Source: Chamaelirium japonicum
Taxonomy: Eukaryota > Streptophyta > Magnoliopsida > Liliales > Melanthiaceae
NCBI GenBank assembly: GCA_947650365.1
Contig: CANTAL010000104.1
Span: forward strand, 62,001-126,000
DNA: 64,000 nucleotides
Direction: 5' to 3'
Below the pieces are notes generated by a model. The model made no database searches. It was given only the letters and a program-made list of their open reading frames with translations, and was not told the origin of the DNA. Of this stretch, positions 28,501 to 42,283 are shown piece by piece. Within the stretch, counting starts at the first letter, position 1. Every line of letters starts with the position of its first letter. A program made the translations under genes and the position numbers.

Positions 28501-28991
28501 GAATGGATACATTCGTGCGAATGAATTAGAATGGATTGTATGAATGAATTAGAATGGATCGTACGAATGAATTAGAATGGATCATACGAATTAATTAGAA
28601 TGGATCATACGAATAAATTAGAATGGATCGTACGAATGAATTAGAATGGATCGTATGAATGAACTAGAATGGATCGTAAGAATGAAGTAGAATAGATTGT
28701 ACGAATGAATTAGAATGGATTCGTACGAATGAATTAGAATGGATACATTCGTGCGAATGAATTAGAATGGATACATTCGTGTGAAAGAATTAGAATAGAT
28801 CGTATGAATGAATTAGAATGGATCCTATGAATGAATTAGAATGGATCGTGCGAATGAATTAGAATGGATCGTACGAATGAATTAGAATGGATCGTGCTAA
28901 TGAATTAGAATTGATCGAACGAATGAATTAGAATGCATCGTACGAAAGAATTAGAATGGATATATTCGTGCGAATGAATTAGAATGAATCG
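25550..28991 (+). repeat. Forward block 31, the longest
   Basis: 3.4 kb of uninterrupted forward units. It has an internal 2070-bp (90 x 23) repeat: CGAATCCATTAGAC at 26351 and 28421. 24-bp units (GGATTCGTACG, CGTACGGAATG) lie at 26645-27260. Confidence 0.94.
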
Positions 28992-29610
28992 CACGATCCA
29001 TTCTAATTCATTCATACGATCCATTCTAATTCATTCATATAATGCATTCTAATTCTTTCACACGATCCATTCTAATTCATTCGTACAATCCATTCTAATT
29101 CATTCGTATGATCCATTCTAATTCATTCGTACGATCCATTCTAATTCATATGCACAAAGGTATCCATTCTAATCCATTCATAGGATCCATTCTAATCCAT
29201 TCGTACGATCCATTCTAATTCATTCGTACGATCCATTCTAATTCATTCGCTCGAATGTATCTATTCTAATCCATTCGTACGATCCATTCTAATCCATTCG
29301 TACGATCTATTCTAATTCATTCGCATGAATGTAACCATTCTAATTCATTCATTTGATCCATTCTAATTCATTCGTACGATCTATTCTAATTCATTCGCAC
29401 GATCCATTCTAATTCATGCATAGGATCCATTCTAATTCATTCGTACAATCCATTCTAATTCTTTCACACGATCCATTCTAATTCATTCGTATGATCCATT
29501 CTAATTCATTCATACAATCCATTCTAATTCATTCGTACGATCCATTCTAATTCACTCATACGATCCATTCTAATACATTCATACGATCCATTCTAATTCA
29601 TTTGCACGAA
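28992..29610 (-). repeat. Reverse block 32
   Basis: Carries ATATGCACAAAGG near 29148 and GTAACCATTC near 29331. Its left 315 bp are missing from copy 2. Confidence 0.93.
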
Positions 29611-30873
29611 TAGATCGTATGAATGTATTAGAATGGATCGTACGAATGAATTAGAATGGATACATTCGTGCGAATGAATTAGAATGGATCGGACGAATGA
29701 ATTAGAATGGATCGTACGAATGAAATAGAATGGATTGAAATAGAATGGATTGTACGAATGAATTAGAATGGATACATTCGTGCGAATGAATTAGAATGGA
29801 TCGTACAAATGAATTAGAATGGATCGTACGAATGAATTAGAATGGATCGTACGAATGAATTAGAATGCATCGTACGAAAGAATTAGAATGGATATATTCG
29901 TGCGAATGAATTAGAGTGGATCGTACGAATGAATTAGACTGGATCGTACGAATGAATTTGAATGGATACATTTGTGCGAATGAATCTAAATGGATTGTAT
30001 GAATAAATTACAATGGATCGTACGAATGAATTAGAATGGATCGAACGAATGAATTAGAATAGCTCATACGAATGAATTAGAATGAATCGTATGAATGAAT
30101 TAGAATGGTTACATTCGTGCGAATGAATTAGAATAGATCGTACGAATGAATTAGAATGGATTGTACGAATGAATTAGAATGGATCGTACGAATGAATTAG
30201 AATGGATCTTACGAATGAATTAGAATGGATCGTATGAATGAATTAGAATAGCTCATACGAATGATTTAGAATGAATCGTATGAATGAATTAGAATGGTTA
30301 CATTCGTACGAATGAATTAGAATGGATCGTACGAAGGAATTAGAATGGATCGTACGAATGAATTAGAATGGATCGTACGAATGAATTAGAATGGATCGTA
30401 CGAATAAATTAGAATGGATCGTATGAATGAATTAGAATGGATCGTGCGAATGAATTAGAATGGATCGTACGAATGAATTAGAATGGATCGTACGAATGAA
30501 TTAGAATGGATCGTACGAATGAAATAGAATAGATTGTACGAATGAATTAGAATGGATCCTACGAATGAATTAGAATAGATCGTGTGAAAGAATGTATCGT
30601 ACGAATGAATTAGAATGGATCGTACGAATGAATTAGAATGGAATAGAATGGATTGTATGAATGAATTAGAATGGATCGTACGAATTAATTAGAATGGATC
30701 GTACGAATGAATTAGAATGGATCGTACGAATGAATTAGAATGCATACATTTGTGCAAATGAATTAGAATGGATCGTACGAATGGATTAGAATGGATCGGA
30801 CGAATGGATTAGAATGGATACATTCGTGCGAATGAATTAGAATGGATTGTATGAATGAATTAGAATGGATCGT
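29611..30873 (+). repeat. Forward block 33
   Basis: Counterpart of 20868-22282, with AATCTAAATGG at 29983, a GGATTGAAATAG half-unit duplication near 29735, and exit through GGATCGTACGATCC. Confidence 0.93.
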
Positions 30874-31002
30874 ACGATCCATTCGAATTCATTCGCACGA
30901 TCCATTCTAATTCATACGTACGATCCATTCTAATTCATTCATACGATCCATTCTAATTCATTTGTACGATCCATTCTAATTCATTCGTATATTCCATTCT
31001 AA
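30874..31002 (-). repeat. Reverse block 34
   Basis: 129-bp reverse island, ending CATTCTAAGATCCTACG as at 22411. Confidence 0.92.
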
Positions 31003-31128
31003 GATCCTACGAATGAATTAGAATGGATCGTACGAATGAATTAGAATGGATCGTACGAAGGAATTAGAATGGATCGTGCAAATGAATTAGAATGGATCGG
31101 ACGATTGAATTAGAATGGATCGTACGAT
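31003..31128 (+). repeat. Forward block 35
   Basis: About five forward units spanning the edge at 31094, where higher-order copy 1 gives way to the 15122-type segment. Confidence 0.92.
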
Positions 31129-32542
31129 TGATTCTAATTCATTCGTACGATCCATTCTAATACATTCGTACGATTCATGCTAATTCATTCGCACGATCCA
31201 TTCTAATTCATTCGTACGAATGTATCCATTCTAATTCATTCGTACGATCCATTCTAATTCATTAATATGATCCATTCTAAGTCATTCGTACGATCGATTC
31301 TAATTCACTCGCACTATCCATTCTAATTCATTCGTACGATCCATTCTAATTCATTCGTATGATCCATTCTAATTTATTCGTTCAAATATATCCATTCTAA
31401 TTCATTTGTACGATCCATTCTAATTCATTCGCACGATCCATTCTAATTCATTCGCACGAATGTATCCATTCTAATTCATTTGCACGATCCATTCTAATTC
31501 ATTCCTATGATCTATTCTAATTCATTCGTACGATCCATTCTAATTTATTCGCTCGAATGTATCCATTCTAATTCATTGGTATGATCCATTCTAATTCGTT
31601 TATATGATCCATTCTAATTCGTTCATACGATCCATTCTAATTCGTTCGTACGATCCATTCTAATTCATTCGTATGATCCATTCTAATTCATTCCTACGAT
31701 CTATTCTAATTCATTCGCTCGAATATATCCATTCTAATTCATTCGTTCGATCCATTCTAATTCATTCGCACAATCCATTCTAATTCATTCGTACGATCCA
31801 TTCGTACGATCCATTTAATTCATTCGTACGATCCATTCTAATTCATTCGTATGATTCATTCTAATTCATTCGTACGATCCATTCTAATTCATTCATACAA
31901 TCCATTCTAATTCATTCGCACGAATGTATCCATTCTAATTAATTCGTACGATCCATTCTAATTCATTCGTATGATCTATTCTTATTCATTCGCACGATCA
32001 AGTCTAATTGATTCGCACGATCCATTCTAATTCATTCGCACGAATGTATCCATTCTAATTCATTCGTACGATCCATTCTAATTCATTAATATGATCCATT
32101 CTAATTCATTCGTACGATCCATTCTAATTCATATGCACAAAGGTATCCATTCTAATCCATTCGTAGGATCCATTCTAATCCATTCGTACGATCCATTCTA
32201 ATTCATTCGTACGATCCATTCTAATTCATTCGCTCGAATGTATCCATTCTAATCCATTCGTACGATCCATTCTAATCCATTCGTACGATCCATTCTAATT
32301 CATTCGCATGAATGTAACCATTCTAATTCATTCATCTGATCCATTCTAATTCAATCGTACGATCCATTCTAATTCATTCGTCCGATCCATTCTAATTCAT
32401 TCGCACGAATGTATCCATTCTAATTCATTCGTACGATCCATTCTAATTCATTCGTACGATCCATTCTAATGCATTCGTAAGATCCATTCTAATTCATTCG
32501 TACGATCCATTCTAATTCATTCGTACGATCCATTCTAATTCA
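31094..32542 (+). repeat. Segmental duplication, inserted-like copy (1.4 kb)
   Basis: Copy of 15122-16530 lying between the two large higher-order repeats. It ends abruptly at 32542, where a truncated R unit (CTAATTCA) abuts a forward unit starting GGATCGTACG. The sharp edge and phase break mark a recombination or insertion boundary. Confidence 0.85.
31129..32542 (-). repeat. Reverse block 36
   Basis: Reverse part of the segmental copy, ending in a truncated unit. Includes one 22-bp unit (CCATTTAATTC, near 31813). Confidence 0.94.
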
Positions 32543-33570
32543 GGATCGTACGAATGAATTAGAATGGATACATTCGTGCGAATGAATTAGAATTGATCGT
32601 ACGAATGAATTAGAATGGATCGTGCGAATGAATTAGAATGGATCGTATGAATGAATTAGAATGGATCATACGAATGAACTATAATAGATACATTCGTGCA
32701 AATGAATTAGAATGGATCGTACAAATGAATTAGAATGGATCGTACGAATGAATTAGAATGGATCTTACGAATGAATTAGAATGGATCGTGCGAAGGAATT
32801 AGAATGGATCGTACGAATGAATTGGAATGGATACATTCGTGCGAATGAATTAGAATGGATCATACGAATGAGTAAGAATGGATCGTACGAATGAAATAGA
32901 ATGGATTATACAAATGAATTAGAATGGATACATTCGTGCGAATGAATTAGAATGGATCGTATGTACGAATGAATTAGAATGGATACATTCGTGCGAATGA
33001 ATTAGAATGGATCGTTCTAATGAATTAGAATGTATCGTACGAATGAATTAGAATGGATCGTACGAATGAATTAGAATGGATCTTACGAATGAATTAGAAT
33101 GGATCGTACGAATGAATTTGAATGGATCGTACGAATGAATTAGAATGGATCGTACGAATGAATTAGAATGGATCGTACGAATGAATTAGAATGGATACAT
33201 TCGTCCGAATGAATTAGAATGGATCGGACGAATGAATTAGAATGGATCGTACGAATGAATTAGAATGGATCAAATGAATGAATTAGAATGGTTACATTCA
33301 TGCGAATGAATTAGAATGGATCGTACGAATGGATTAGAATGGATCGTACAATTGGATTAGAATGGATACATTCGAGCGAATGAATTAGAATGGATCGTAC
33401 GAATAAATTAGAATGGACCACACGAATGGATTAGAATGGATCCTACGAATGGATTAGAATGGATACCTTTGTGCATATGAATTAGAATGGATCGTACGAA
33501 TGAATTAGAATGGATCATATTAATGAATTAGAATGGATCGTACGAATGAATTAGAATGGATACATTCGTG
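32543..33570 (+). repeat. Forward block 37
   Basis: Forward units with seven or so 28-mers, GGATCAAATG/GGTTACATTC near 33270 and the CCTTTGTGCATATG unit at 33466. Ends at TTCGTGCACGATCC. Confidence 0.93.
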
Positions 33571-35196
33571 CACGATCCATTCTAATTCATTCGCACGAAT
33601 GTATCCATTCGAATTCATTCGTACGATCCATTCTAATTCATTAATATGATCCATTCTATTTCATTCGTACGATCCATTCTTACTCATTCGTATGATCCAT
33701 TCTAATTCATTCACACGAATGTATCCATTCTAAATCATTTGTACGATCCATTCTAATTCATTCGTACGATCCATTCTAAATCATTCGTACAATCCATTCT
33801 ATTTCATTCGTACGATCAATTCTAATTCATTAGCACGATCCATTCTAATTCATTCGTACGATCCATTCAAATTCATTCGCACGATCCATTCTAATTCATT
33901 CGTACAATCCATTCTATTTCATTCGTATGATCCATTCTTACTCATTCGTATGATCCATTCTAATTCATTCGCACGAATGTGTCCATTCTAATCCATTCGT
34001 ACGATCCATTCTAATCCATTCGTACGATCCATTCTAATTCATTCGCATGAATGTAACCATTCTAATTCATTCATTTGATACATTCTAATTCATTCGTACG
34101 ATCCATTCTAATTCATTCGTCCGATCCATTCTAATTCATTCGCACGAATGTATCCATTCTAAACCATTCATACGATCCATTCTAATTTATTCGTACGATC
34201 CATTCTAATTCATTCGCACGAATGTATCCATTCTTATTCATTCGTATGATCCATTCTAATTCATTCGTACGATCTATTCTAATTCATTCGTAAGATCCAT
34301 TCTAATTCATTCGTACGATCCATTCTAATTCATTCGTACGATCCATTCTAATTCATTCGGACGAATGTATCCATTCTAGATCATTCATACGATCCATTCT
34401 AATTCATTCGCACGATCCATTCTAATTCATTCGTACGATCTATTCTAATTCATTCATACGATCCATTCTAATTCATTCGTACGATCCATTCTAATTCATT
34501 CGCACAAATATATCCATTCTAATTTATTCGTACGATCCATTCTAATTCATTCGCACGATCCATTCTAATTCATTCATACGATCCATTCTAATTCTTTCAC
34601 ACGATCCATTCTAATTCATTCGTACGATCCATTCTAATTCATTCGCACGATCCATTCTATTTCATTCGTACGATCCATTCTAATTTATTCATACGATCCA
34701 TTCTAATTCATTCGTACGATCCATTCTAATTCATTCGCACAAATGTATCCATTCTAATTCATTCGTACGATCCATTCTAATTCATTCGCACGATCCATTC
34801 TAATTCATTCGTACGATCCATTCTAATTCATTCGCACGAATGTATCCATTCTAATTCATTCGTACATACGATCCATTCTAATTCATTCGCACGAATGTAT
34901 CCATTCTAATTCATTTGTATAATCCATTCTATTTCATTCGTACGATCCATTCTTACTCATTCGTATGATCCATTCTAATTCATTCACACGAATGTATCCA
35001 TTCTAATTCATTCATACGATCCATTCTAATTCATTCGCACAATCCATTCTATTTTATTCGTACGATCCATTCTTACTCATTCGTACGATCCATTCTAATT
35101 CCTTCATACGATCCATTCTATTTCATTCGTATGATCCATTCTAATTCCTTCGTACGATCCATTCTAATTCCTTCGTATCCATTCTAATTCATTCGT
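33571..35196 (-). repeat. Reverse block 38
   Basis: Left part copied from the 12 kb region; from about 34260 it is higher-order copy 2. Ends on the 40-bp palindrome. Confidence 0.94.
33680..34200 (-). repeat. Segmental copy of 12120-12640
   Basis: Rare R variants TAAATCATT (12171 and 33731) and TAAACCATTCA (12599 and 34159) align at a constant offset of 21560 bp, with matching intervening units including the GTAACCATTC form. The sequence changes partner after about 34205, near the left edge of higher-order copy 2. Confidence 0.8.
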
Positions 35197-35216
35197 ACGA
35201 ATGAATTAGAATGGAT
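35177..35216. repeat. 40-bp perfect palindrome at an R-to-F switch
   Basis: Arms of 20 bp meet at 35196/35197 on ATTCGTACGAAT. The equivalent site in copy 1 (17361-17372) reads ATTCATACGAAT, with the dyad broken by one CpG-to-CpA change. Confidence 0.92.
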
Positions 35217-35425
35217 CCTATGAATGAATTAGAATGGATCGTGCGAATGAATTAGAATGGATCGTACGAATGAATTAGAATGGATCGTGCTAATGAATTA
35301 GAATTGATCGAACAAATGAATTAGCATGGATCGTGCTAATGAATTAGAATGGAACGTACGAATGAATTAGAATGGATCGTGTGAACGAATTAGAATGGAT
35401 TGTATGAATGAATTAGAATGAATTC
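35197..35425 (+). repeat. Forward block 39
   Basis: Copy of 17367-17595, with the GTGCTAATG/CATGGATCGTGC cassette. Confidence 0.93.
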
Positions 35426-36463
35426 GTACGATCCATTCGAATTCATTCGCACGATCCATTCTAATTCATTCATACGATCCATTCTAATTCATTCATACAA
35501 TCCATTCTAATTCTTTCACACGATCCATTCTAATTCATTCGTAGGATCCATTCTAATTCATTCGTACAATCTATTCTATTTCAATCGTACGATCCATTCT
35601 TACTCATTCGTATGATCCATTCTAATTCATTCGGACAAATGTATCCATTCTAATTTATTCGTACGATCCATTCTAATTCATTCGTACGATCGATTCTAAT
35701 TCATTCGTACGATCCATTCTAATTCATTCGTCTGATCCATTCTAATTCATTCGCATGAATGTATCCATTCTAATTCATTCGTACGATCCATTCTAATTCA
35801 TTCGTACGATCCATTCTAATCCATTCGTACGATCCATTCTAATTCATTCGCACAAATATATCCATTCTAATTCATTCGTACGATCCATTCTAATTCATTC
35901 GTACGATCCATTCTAATTCATTCGTCCGATCCATTCTAATTCATTCGCACGAATGTATCCATTCTAATTCATTCGTACGATCCATTCTAATTCATTCGTA
36001 CAATCTATTCTATTTCAATCGTACGATCCATTCCTACTCATTCGTATGATCTATTCTAATTCATTCGGACAAATGTATCCATTCTAATTTATTCGTACGA
36101 TCCATTCTAATTCATTCGTAAGATCCATTCTAATTCATTCGTCCGATCCATTCTAATTCATTCGCACGAATGTATCCATTCTAATTCATTCGTACGATCT
36201 ATTCTAATTCATTCGTACGATCCATTCTAATCCATTCGTACGATCCATTCTAATCCATTCGTACGATCCATTCTAATTCATTCGCACAAATGTATCCATT
36301 CTAATTCATTCGTACGATCCATTCTAATTCATTCGTACGATCCATTCTAATTCATTCGTACGATCCATTCTAATTCATTCTAATTCATTCGTACGATCCA
36401 TTCTACGATCCATTCTAATTTATTCGTATATTCCATTCTAATTCATTAGCACGATCCATGCTA
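35426..36463 (-). repeat. Reverse block 40
   Basis: Copy of 17596-18536, longer by 97 bp net (three 23-bp units and one 28-bp unit). Confidence 0.93.
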
Positions 36464-38009
36464 ATGAATTAGAATGGATCGTACGAATGAATTAGAATGG
36501 ATCGTGTGAAAGAATCAGAATGGATTGTATGAATGAATTAGAATGGATCGTATGAATGGATTAGAATGGATACATTCGTGCGAATGAATTAGAATGAATC
36601 GTGCGAATCAATTAGACTTGATCGTGTGAATGAATAAGAATAGATCATACGAATGAATTAGAATGGATCGTACGAATGAATTAGAATGAATTAGAATGGA
36701 TCGTACGAATGAATTAGAATGGATCGTACGAATGAATTAGAATGGATATATTCGTGCGAATGAATTAGAATGGATCGTGCGAATCAATTAGACTGGATCG
36801 TGCGAATGAATAAGAATAGATCATACGAATGAATTAGAATGGATCGTACGAATTAATTAGAATGGATACATTCGTGCGAATGAATTAGAATGGATTGTAC
36901 GAATGAATTAGAATGGATCATACGAATGAATTAGAATGGATCATACGAATTAATTAGAATGGATCATACGAATGAAGTAGAATGGATCGTACGAATGAAT
37001 TAGAATGGATCGTACGAATGAATTAGAATGGATCGTGCGAATGAATTAGAATGGATCGTACGAATGAATTAGAATGGATACATTTGTGCGAATGAATTAG
37101 AATGGATCGTACGAATGAATTAGAATGGATCGTATGAATGAATTAGAATGGATCGTACGAATGAATTAGAATGGATCTTGCGAATGAATTAGAATGGATC
37201 GTACGAATGAATTAGAATGGATCGTGTGAAAGAATTAGAATGGATCGTACGAATGAATTAGAATGGATCGTGCGAATGAATTAGAATGGATTGTATGAAT
37301 GAATTAGAATAGATTTTGTGAATGAATTAGAACTGATCGTACGAATGAATTAGAATGGATCGTACGAATGAATTAGAATGGATACATTTGTGCGAATGAA
37401 TTAGAATGGATCGTACGAATGAATTAGAATGGATCGTATGAATGAAATAGAATGGATACATTCGTGCGAATGGATTAGAATGGATCGTGCGAATCCATTA
37501 GACTGGATCGTGCGAATGAATAAGAATGGATCATACGAATGAATTAGAATGGATCGTACGAATTAATTAGAATGGATACATTCGTGCGAATGAATTAGAA
37601 TGGATTGTATGAATGAATTAGAATGGATCGTACGAATGAATTAGAATGGATCATACGAATGAATTAGAATGGATCGTACGAATGAATTAGAATGGATCGT
37701 ACGAATGAACTAGAATGGATCGTACGAATGAAATAGAATAGATTGTACGAATTAATTAGAATGGATTAGTACGAATGAATTAGAATGGATACATTCGTGC
37801 GAAAGAATTAGAATAGATCGTATGAATGAATTAGAATGGATCCTATGAATGAATTAGAATGGATCGTGCGAATGAATTAGAATGGATCGTACGAATGAAT
37901 TAGAATGGATCGTCCTAATGAATTAGAATTGATCGAACGAATGAATTAGAATGCATCATACGAAAGAATTAGAATGGATATATTCGTGCGAATGAATTAG
38001 AATGAATCG
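36464..38009 (+). repeat. Forward block 41
   Basis: Copy of 18537-20081 at offset 17927, including the coreless GAATGAATTAGAAT duplication near 36681. Confidence 0.93.
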
Positions 38010-38794
38010 CACGATCCATTCTAATTCATTCATACGATCCATTCTAATTCATTCATACAATGCATTCTAATTCTTTCACAGGATCCATTCTAATTCATTC
38101 GTACGATCCATTCTAATTCATTAATATGATCCATTCTAATTTATTCGTACGATCCATTCTAATTCATATGCACAAAGGTATCCATTCTAATCCATTCGTA
38201 GGATCCATTCTAATCCATTCGTACGATCCATTCTAATTCATTCGTACGATCCATTCTAATTCATTCGCTCGAATGTATCTATTCTAATCCATTCGTACGA
38301 TCCATTCTAATTCATTCGAACGATCCATTCTAATCCATTCATACGATCTATTCTAATCCATTCGTAGGATCCATTCTAATCCATTCGTACGATCCATTCT
38401 AATTCATTCGTACGATCCATTCTAATTTATTCGCTCGAATGTATCCATTCTAATCCATTTGTACGATCCATTCTAATCCATTCGTACGATCCATTCTAAT
38501 TCATTCGCATAAATGTAACCATTCTAATTCATTCATTTGATCCATTCTAATTCATTCGTATGATCCATTCTAATTCATTCGCACGATCCATTCTAATTCA
38601 TTCATAGGATCCATTCTAATTCATTCGTACAATCCATTCTAATTCTTTTACACGATCCATTCTAATTCATTCGTACGATCCATTCTAATTCATTCATACA
38701 ATCCATTCTAATTCATTCGTACGATCCATTCTAATTCACTCATACGATCCATTCTAATACATTCATACGATCTATTCTAATTCATTTGCACGAA
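38010..38794 (-). repeat. Reverse block 42
   Basis: Copy of 20082-20867, with ATATGCACAAAGG near 38166. Confidence 0.93.
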
Positions 38795-40185
38795 TAGATC
38801 ATATGAATGAATTAGAATGGATCGTACGAATGAATTAGAATGGATCGTACGAATGAATTAGAATGGATACATTCATGCGAATGAATTAGAATGGATCGGA
38901 CGAATGAATTAGAATGGATCGTACGATTGAATTAGAATGGATCGTACGAATGAATTAGAATGGATCATACGAATGAATTAGAATGGATCATACGAATGAG
39001 TAAGATGGATCGTACGATTGAAATAGAATGGATTGTACGAATGAATTAGAATGGATACATTCGTGCGAATGAATTAGAATGGATCGTACGAATGAATTAG
39101 AATGGATCGTACGAATGAATTAGAATGGATATATTCGTGTGAATGAATTAGAATGGATCGTCCGAATGAATTAGACTGGATCGTACGAATGAATTTGAAT
39201 GGATACATTTGTGCGAATGAATCTAAATAGATTGTATGAATGAATTACAATGGATCGTACGAATCAATTAGAATGGATCGTACGAATGAATTAGAATAGC
39301 TCATACGAATGAATTAGAATGAATCGTATGAATGAATTAGAATGGTTACATTCGTGCGAATGAATTAGAATAGATCGTACGAATGAATTAGAATGGATCG
39401 TACGAATGAATTAGAATGGATCTTACGAATGAATTAGAATGGATCGTACGAATGAATTAGAATAGCTCATACGAATGAATTAGAATGAATCGTATGAATG
39501 AATTAGAATGGTTACATTCGTACGAATTAATTAGAATGGATCGTACGAAGGAATTAGAATGGATCGTACGAATGAATTAGAATGGATCGTATGAATGAAT
39601 TAGAATGGATCGTACGAATGAATTAGAATGGATCGTGCGAATGAATTAGAATGGATCGTACGAATGAATTAGAATGGATCATATTAATGAATTAGAATGG
39701 ATCGTACGAATGAATTAGAATGGATCGTACGAATAAATTAGAATGGATACATTCGTTCGAATGAATTAGAATGGATCATACGAATGAGTAAGAATGGATC
39801 GTACAATTGAAATAGAATAGATTGTACGAATGAATTAGAATGGATCCTACGAATGAATTAGAATAGATCGTGTGAAAGAATGTATCGTACAAATGAATTA
39901 GAATGGATCGTACGAATGAGTAAGAATGGATCGTACGAATGAATTAGAATGGAATAGAATAGATTGTACGAATGAATTAGAATGGATCGTACGAATTAAT
40001 TAGAATGGATCGTACGAATGAATTAGAATGGATCGTACGAATGAATTAGAATGGATACATTTGTGCGAATGAATTAAAATGGATCGTACGAATGGATTAG
40101 AATGGATCGTACGAATGGATTAGAATGGATACATTCGTGCGAATGAATTAGAAAGGATTGTATGAATGAATTAGAATGGATCGTA
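38795..40185 (+). repeat. Forward block 43
   Basis: Copy of 20868-22282, with AATCTAAATAG near 39220 and two ATAGCTCATACG units. It is one 23-bp unit shorter by its right end. Confidence 0.93.
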
Positions 40186-40314
40186 CAATCCATTCGAATT
40201 CAATCACACGATCCATTCTAATTCATTCGTACGATCCATTCTAATTCATTCATACGATCCATTCTAATTCATTCGTACGATCCATTCTAATTCATTCGTA
40301 TATTCCATTCTAAG
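40186..40314 (-). repeat. Reverse block 44
   Basis: Copy of 22283-22410. Confidence 0.92.
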
Positions 40315-40795
40315 ATCCTACGAATGAATTAGAATGGATCGTACGAATGAATTAAAATGGATCGTACGAATGAATTAGAATGGATCGTGCGAATGAATTA
40401 GAATGGATACATTCGTGCGAATGAATTAGAATGGATCGGACGAATGAATTAGAATGGATCGTACGAATGAATTAGAATGGATCAAATGAATAAATTAGAA
40501 TGGTTACATTCATGCGAATGAATTAGAATGGATCGTATGAATGGATTAGAATGGATCGTACAAATGAACTAGAATGGATACATTCGTGCGAATTAATTAG
40601 AATGGATCGTACGAATGAATTAGAATGGATCGTACGAATGAATTAGAATGGATCTTACGAATGAATTAGAATTGATCGTACGAATGAATTAGATTGGATC
40701 GTACGAATGAATTAGAATGGATACATTCGTGCGAATGAATTAGAATGGATCGGACGAATGAATTAGAATGGATCGTACGAATGAATTAGAATGGA
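40315..40795 (+). repeat. Forward block 45
   Basis: Copy of 22411-22891, ending in the duplicate 38-bp palindrome. Confidence 0.93.
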
Positions 40796-40814
40796 TCCAT
40801 TCTAATTCATTCGT
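40777..40814. repeat. 38-bp perfect palindrome, duplicate
   Basis: Copy of the palindrome at 22873 in higher-order copy 2, offset 17904, still perfect. Confidence 0.92.
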
Positions 40815-41534
40815 CCGATCCATTCTAATTCATTCGCACGAATGTATCAATTCTAATTCATTCGTACGATCCATTCTAATTCATTCGTACGATCCATTCT
40901 AATTCATTCGTAAGATCCATTCTAATTCATTCTTACGATCCATTCTAATTCTTTCGTACGATCCATTCTAATTCATTCGCACGAATGTATCCATTCTAGT
41001 TCATTCGTACGATCCATTCTAATTCATTCGTACGATCCATTCTTACTCATTCGTACGATCCATTCTAATTCATTCGGACGAATGTATCCATTCTAATTTA
41101 TTCGTACGATCCATTCTAATTCATTCATACGATCCATTCTAATTCATTCGTCCGATCCATTCTAATTCATTCGCACGAATGTATCCATTCTAATTCATTC
41201 GTACGATCCATTCTAATTCATTCGTACGATCCATTCTAATTCATTCGTAAGATCCATTGTAATTCATTCGTACGATCCATTCTAATTCATTTGTACGATC
41301 CATTCTAATTCATTCGCACGAATGTATCCATTCTAGTTCATTCGTATGATCCATTCTAATTCATTCGTACGATCCATTCTAATTCATTCGCACGATCCAT
41401 TCTAATTCATTCGTACGATCAATTCTAATTCATTCGCACGAATGTATCCATTCTAATTCATTCGTACGATCCATTCTAATTCATTCGTACGATCCATTCT
41501 AATTCATTCATACAATCCATTCTATTTCTTTCAT
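40796..41534 (-). repeat. Reverse block 46
   Basis: Copy of 22892-23630. Confidence 0.93.
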
Positions 41535-41677
41535 AGATCGTATGAATGAATTAGAATGGATCGTACGAATGAATTAGAATCGATCGTGCGAATGAATTAG
41601 AATGGATCGTACGAATGGATTATATGAATGAATTAGAATGGATCGTACGAATGAATTAGAATGGATCGTACGAAGGA
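41535..41677 (+). repeat. Forward block 47
   Basis: Copy of 23631-23772, again leaving through GGAATTCTAATTC. Confidence 0.92.
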
Positions 41678-42113
41678 ATTCTAATTCATTCGCACGAATG
41701 TATCCATTCTAATTCATTCATACGATCCATTCTAATTCATTCGTACGATCTATTCTAATTCATTCATAGGCTCCATTCTAATTCATTCATACGATCTATT
41801 CTAATTCTTTCGCACGAATGTATCCATTTTAATTCATTCGCACGAATGTATCCATTCTAATTCATTCGTACGATCCATTCTAATTCATTCATACGATCCA
41901 TTCTAATTCATTCGTACGATCCATTCTAATTCATTCATACGATCTATTCTAATTCATTCATACAATCCATTCTAATTCTTTCACACGATCCATTCTAATT
42001 CATTCGTACGATCCATTCTAATTCAATCGCACAATCCATTCTATTTCATTCGTACGATCTATTCTTACTCATTCGTATAATCCATTCTAATTCATTCGCA
42101 CGAATGTATCCAA
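41678..42113 (-). repeat. Reverse block 48
   Basis: Copy of 23773-24186 with one additional 23-bp unit, restoring offset 17927. Confidence 0.93.
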
Positions 42114-42283
42114 AATGGATCATACGAATGAGTAAGAATGGATCGTACGAATGAAATAGAATGGATTGTGCGAATGAATTAGAATGGACCGTACAAATGA
42201 ATTAGACGTACGAATGAATTAGAATGGATACATTCGTGCGAATAAATTAGAATGGATCATACGAATGAGTAAGAATGGATCGT
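42114..42283 (+). repeat. Forward block 49 with a truncated unit
   Basis: Copy of 24187-24355; the short unit reads TTAGACGTACG here, so the CpG is intact. Confidence 0.92.

Larger units (their letters stand above)
20861..29603 (+). repeat. Intermediate higher-order period of about 8.7 kb
   Basis: The rare junction string GCACGAATAG followed by ATC occurs at 20861, 29604, 38788 and 46918. Spacings are 8743, 9184 and 8130 bp; the last becomes 8743 when the 613-bp deletion is added back. Other anchors repeat at similar spacing: AATCTAAATGG at 21293 and 29983, CGTATATTCC at 22393 and 30986. Offsets drift between 8.59 and 8.86 kb, consistent with unit gain and loss. The large repeat is therefore two related sub-blocks. 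Confidence 0.8.
16430..31090 (+). repeat. Large higher-order repeat, copy 1
   Basis: This segment recurs at about 34260-48400 with the same order of F/R blocks and the same rare variants. Anchors: CTTCGTATCC at 17341 and 35171 (offset 17830); AGCACGATCC at 18521 and 36448, GCACGAATAG at 20861 and 38788, and the AATGGATCAT junction at 24187 and 42114 (all offset 17927). The 97-bp change in offset equals three 23-bp units plus one 28-bp unit. The left edge is about 16430 (to the left the alignment at this offset fails). The right edge is about 31090, where this copy jumps into a 15122-type segment. Confidence 0.9.
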
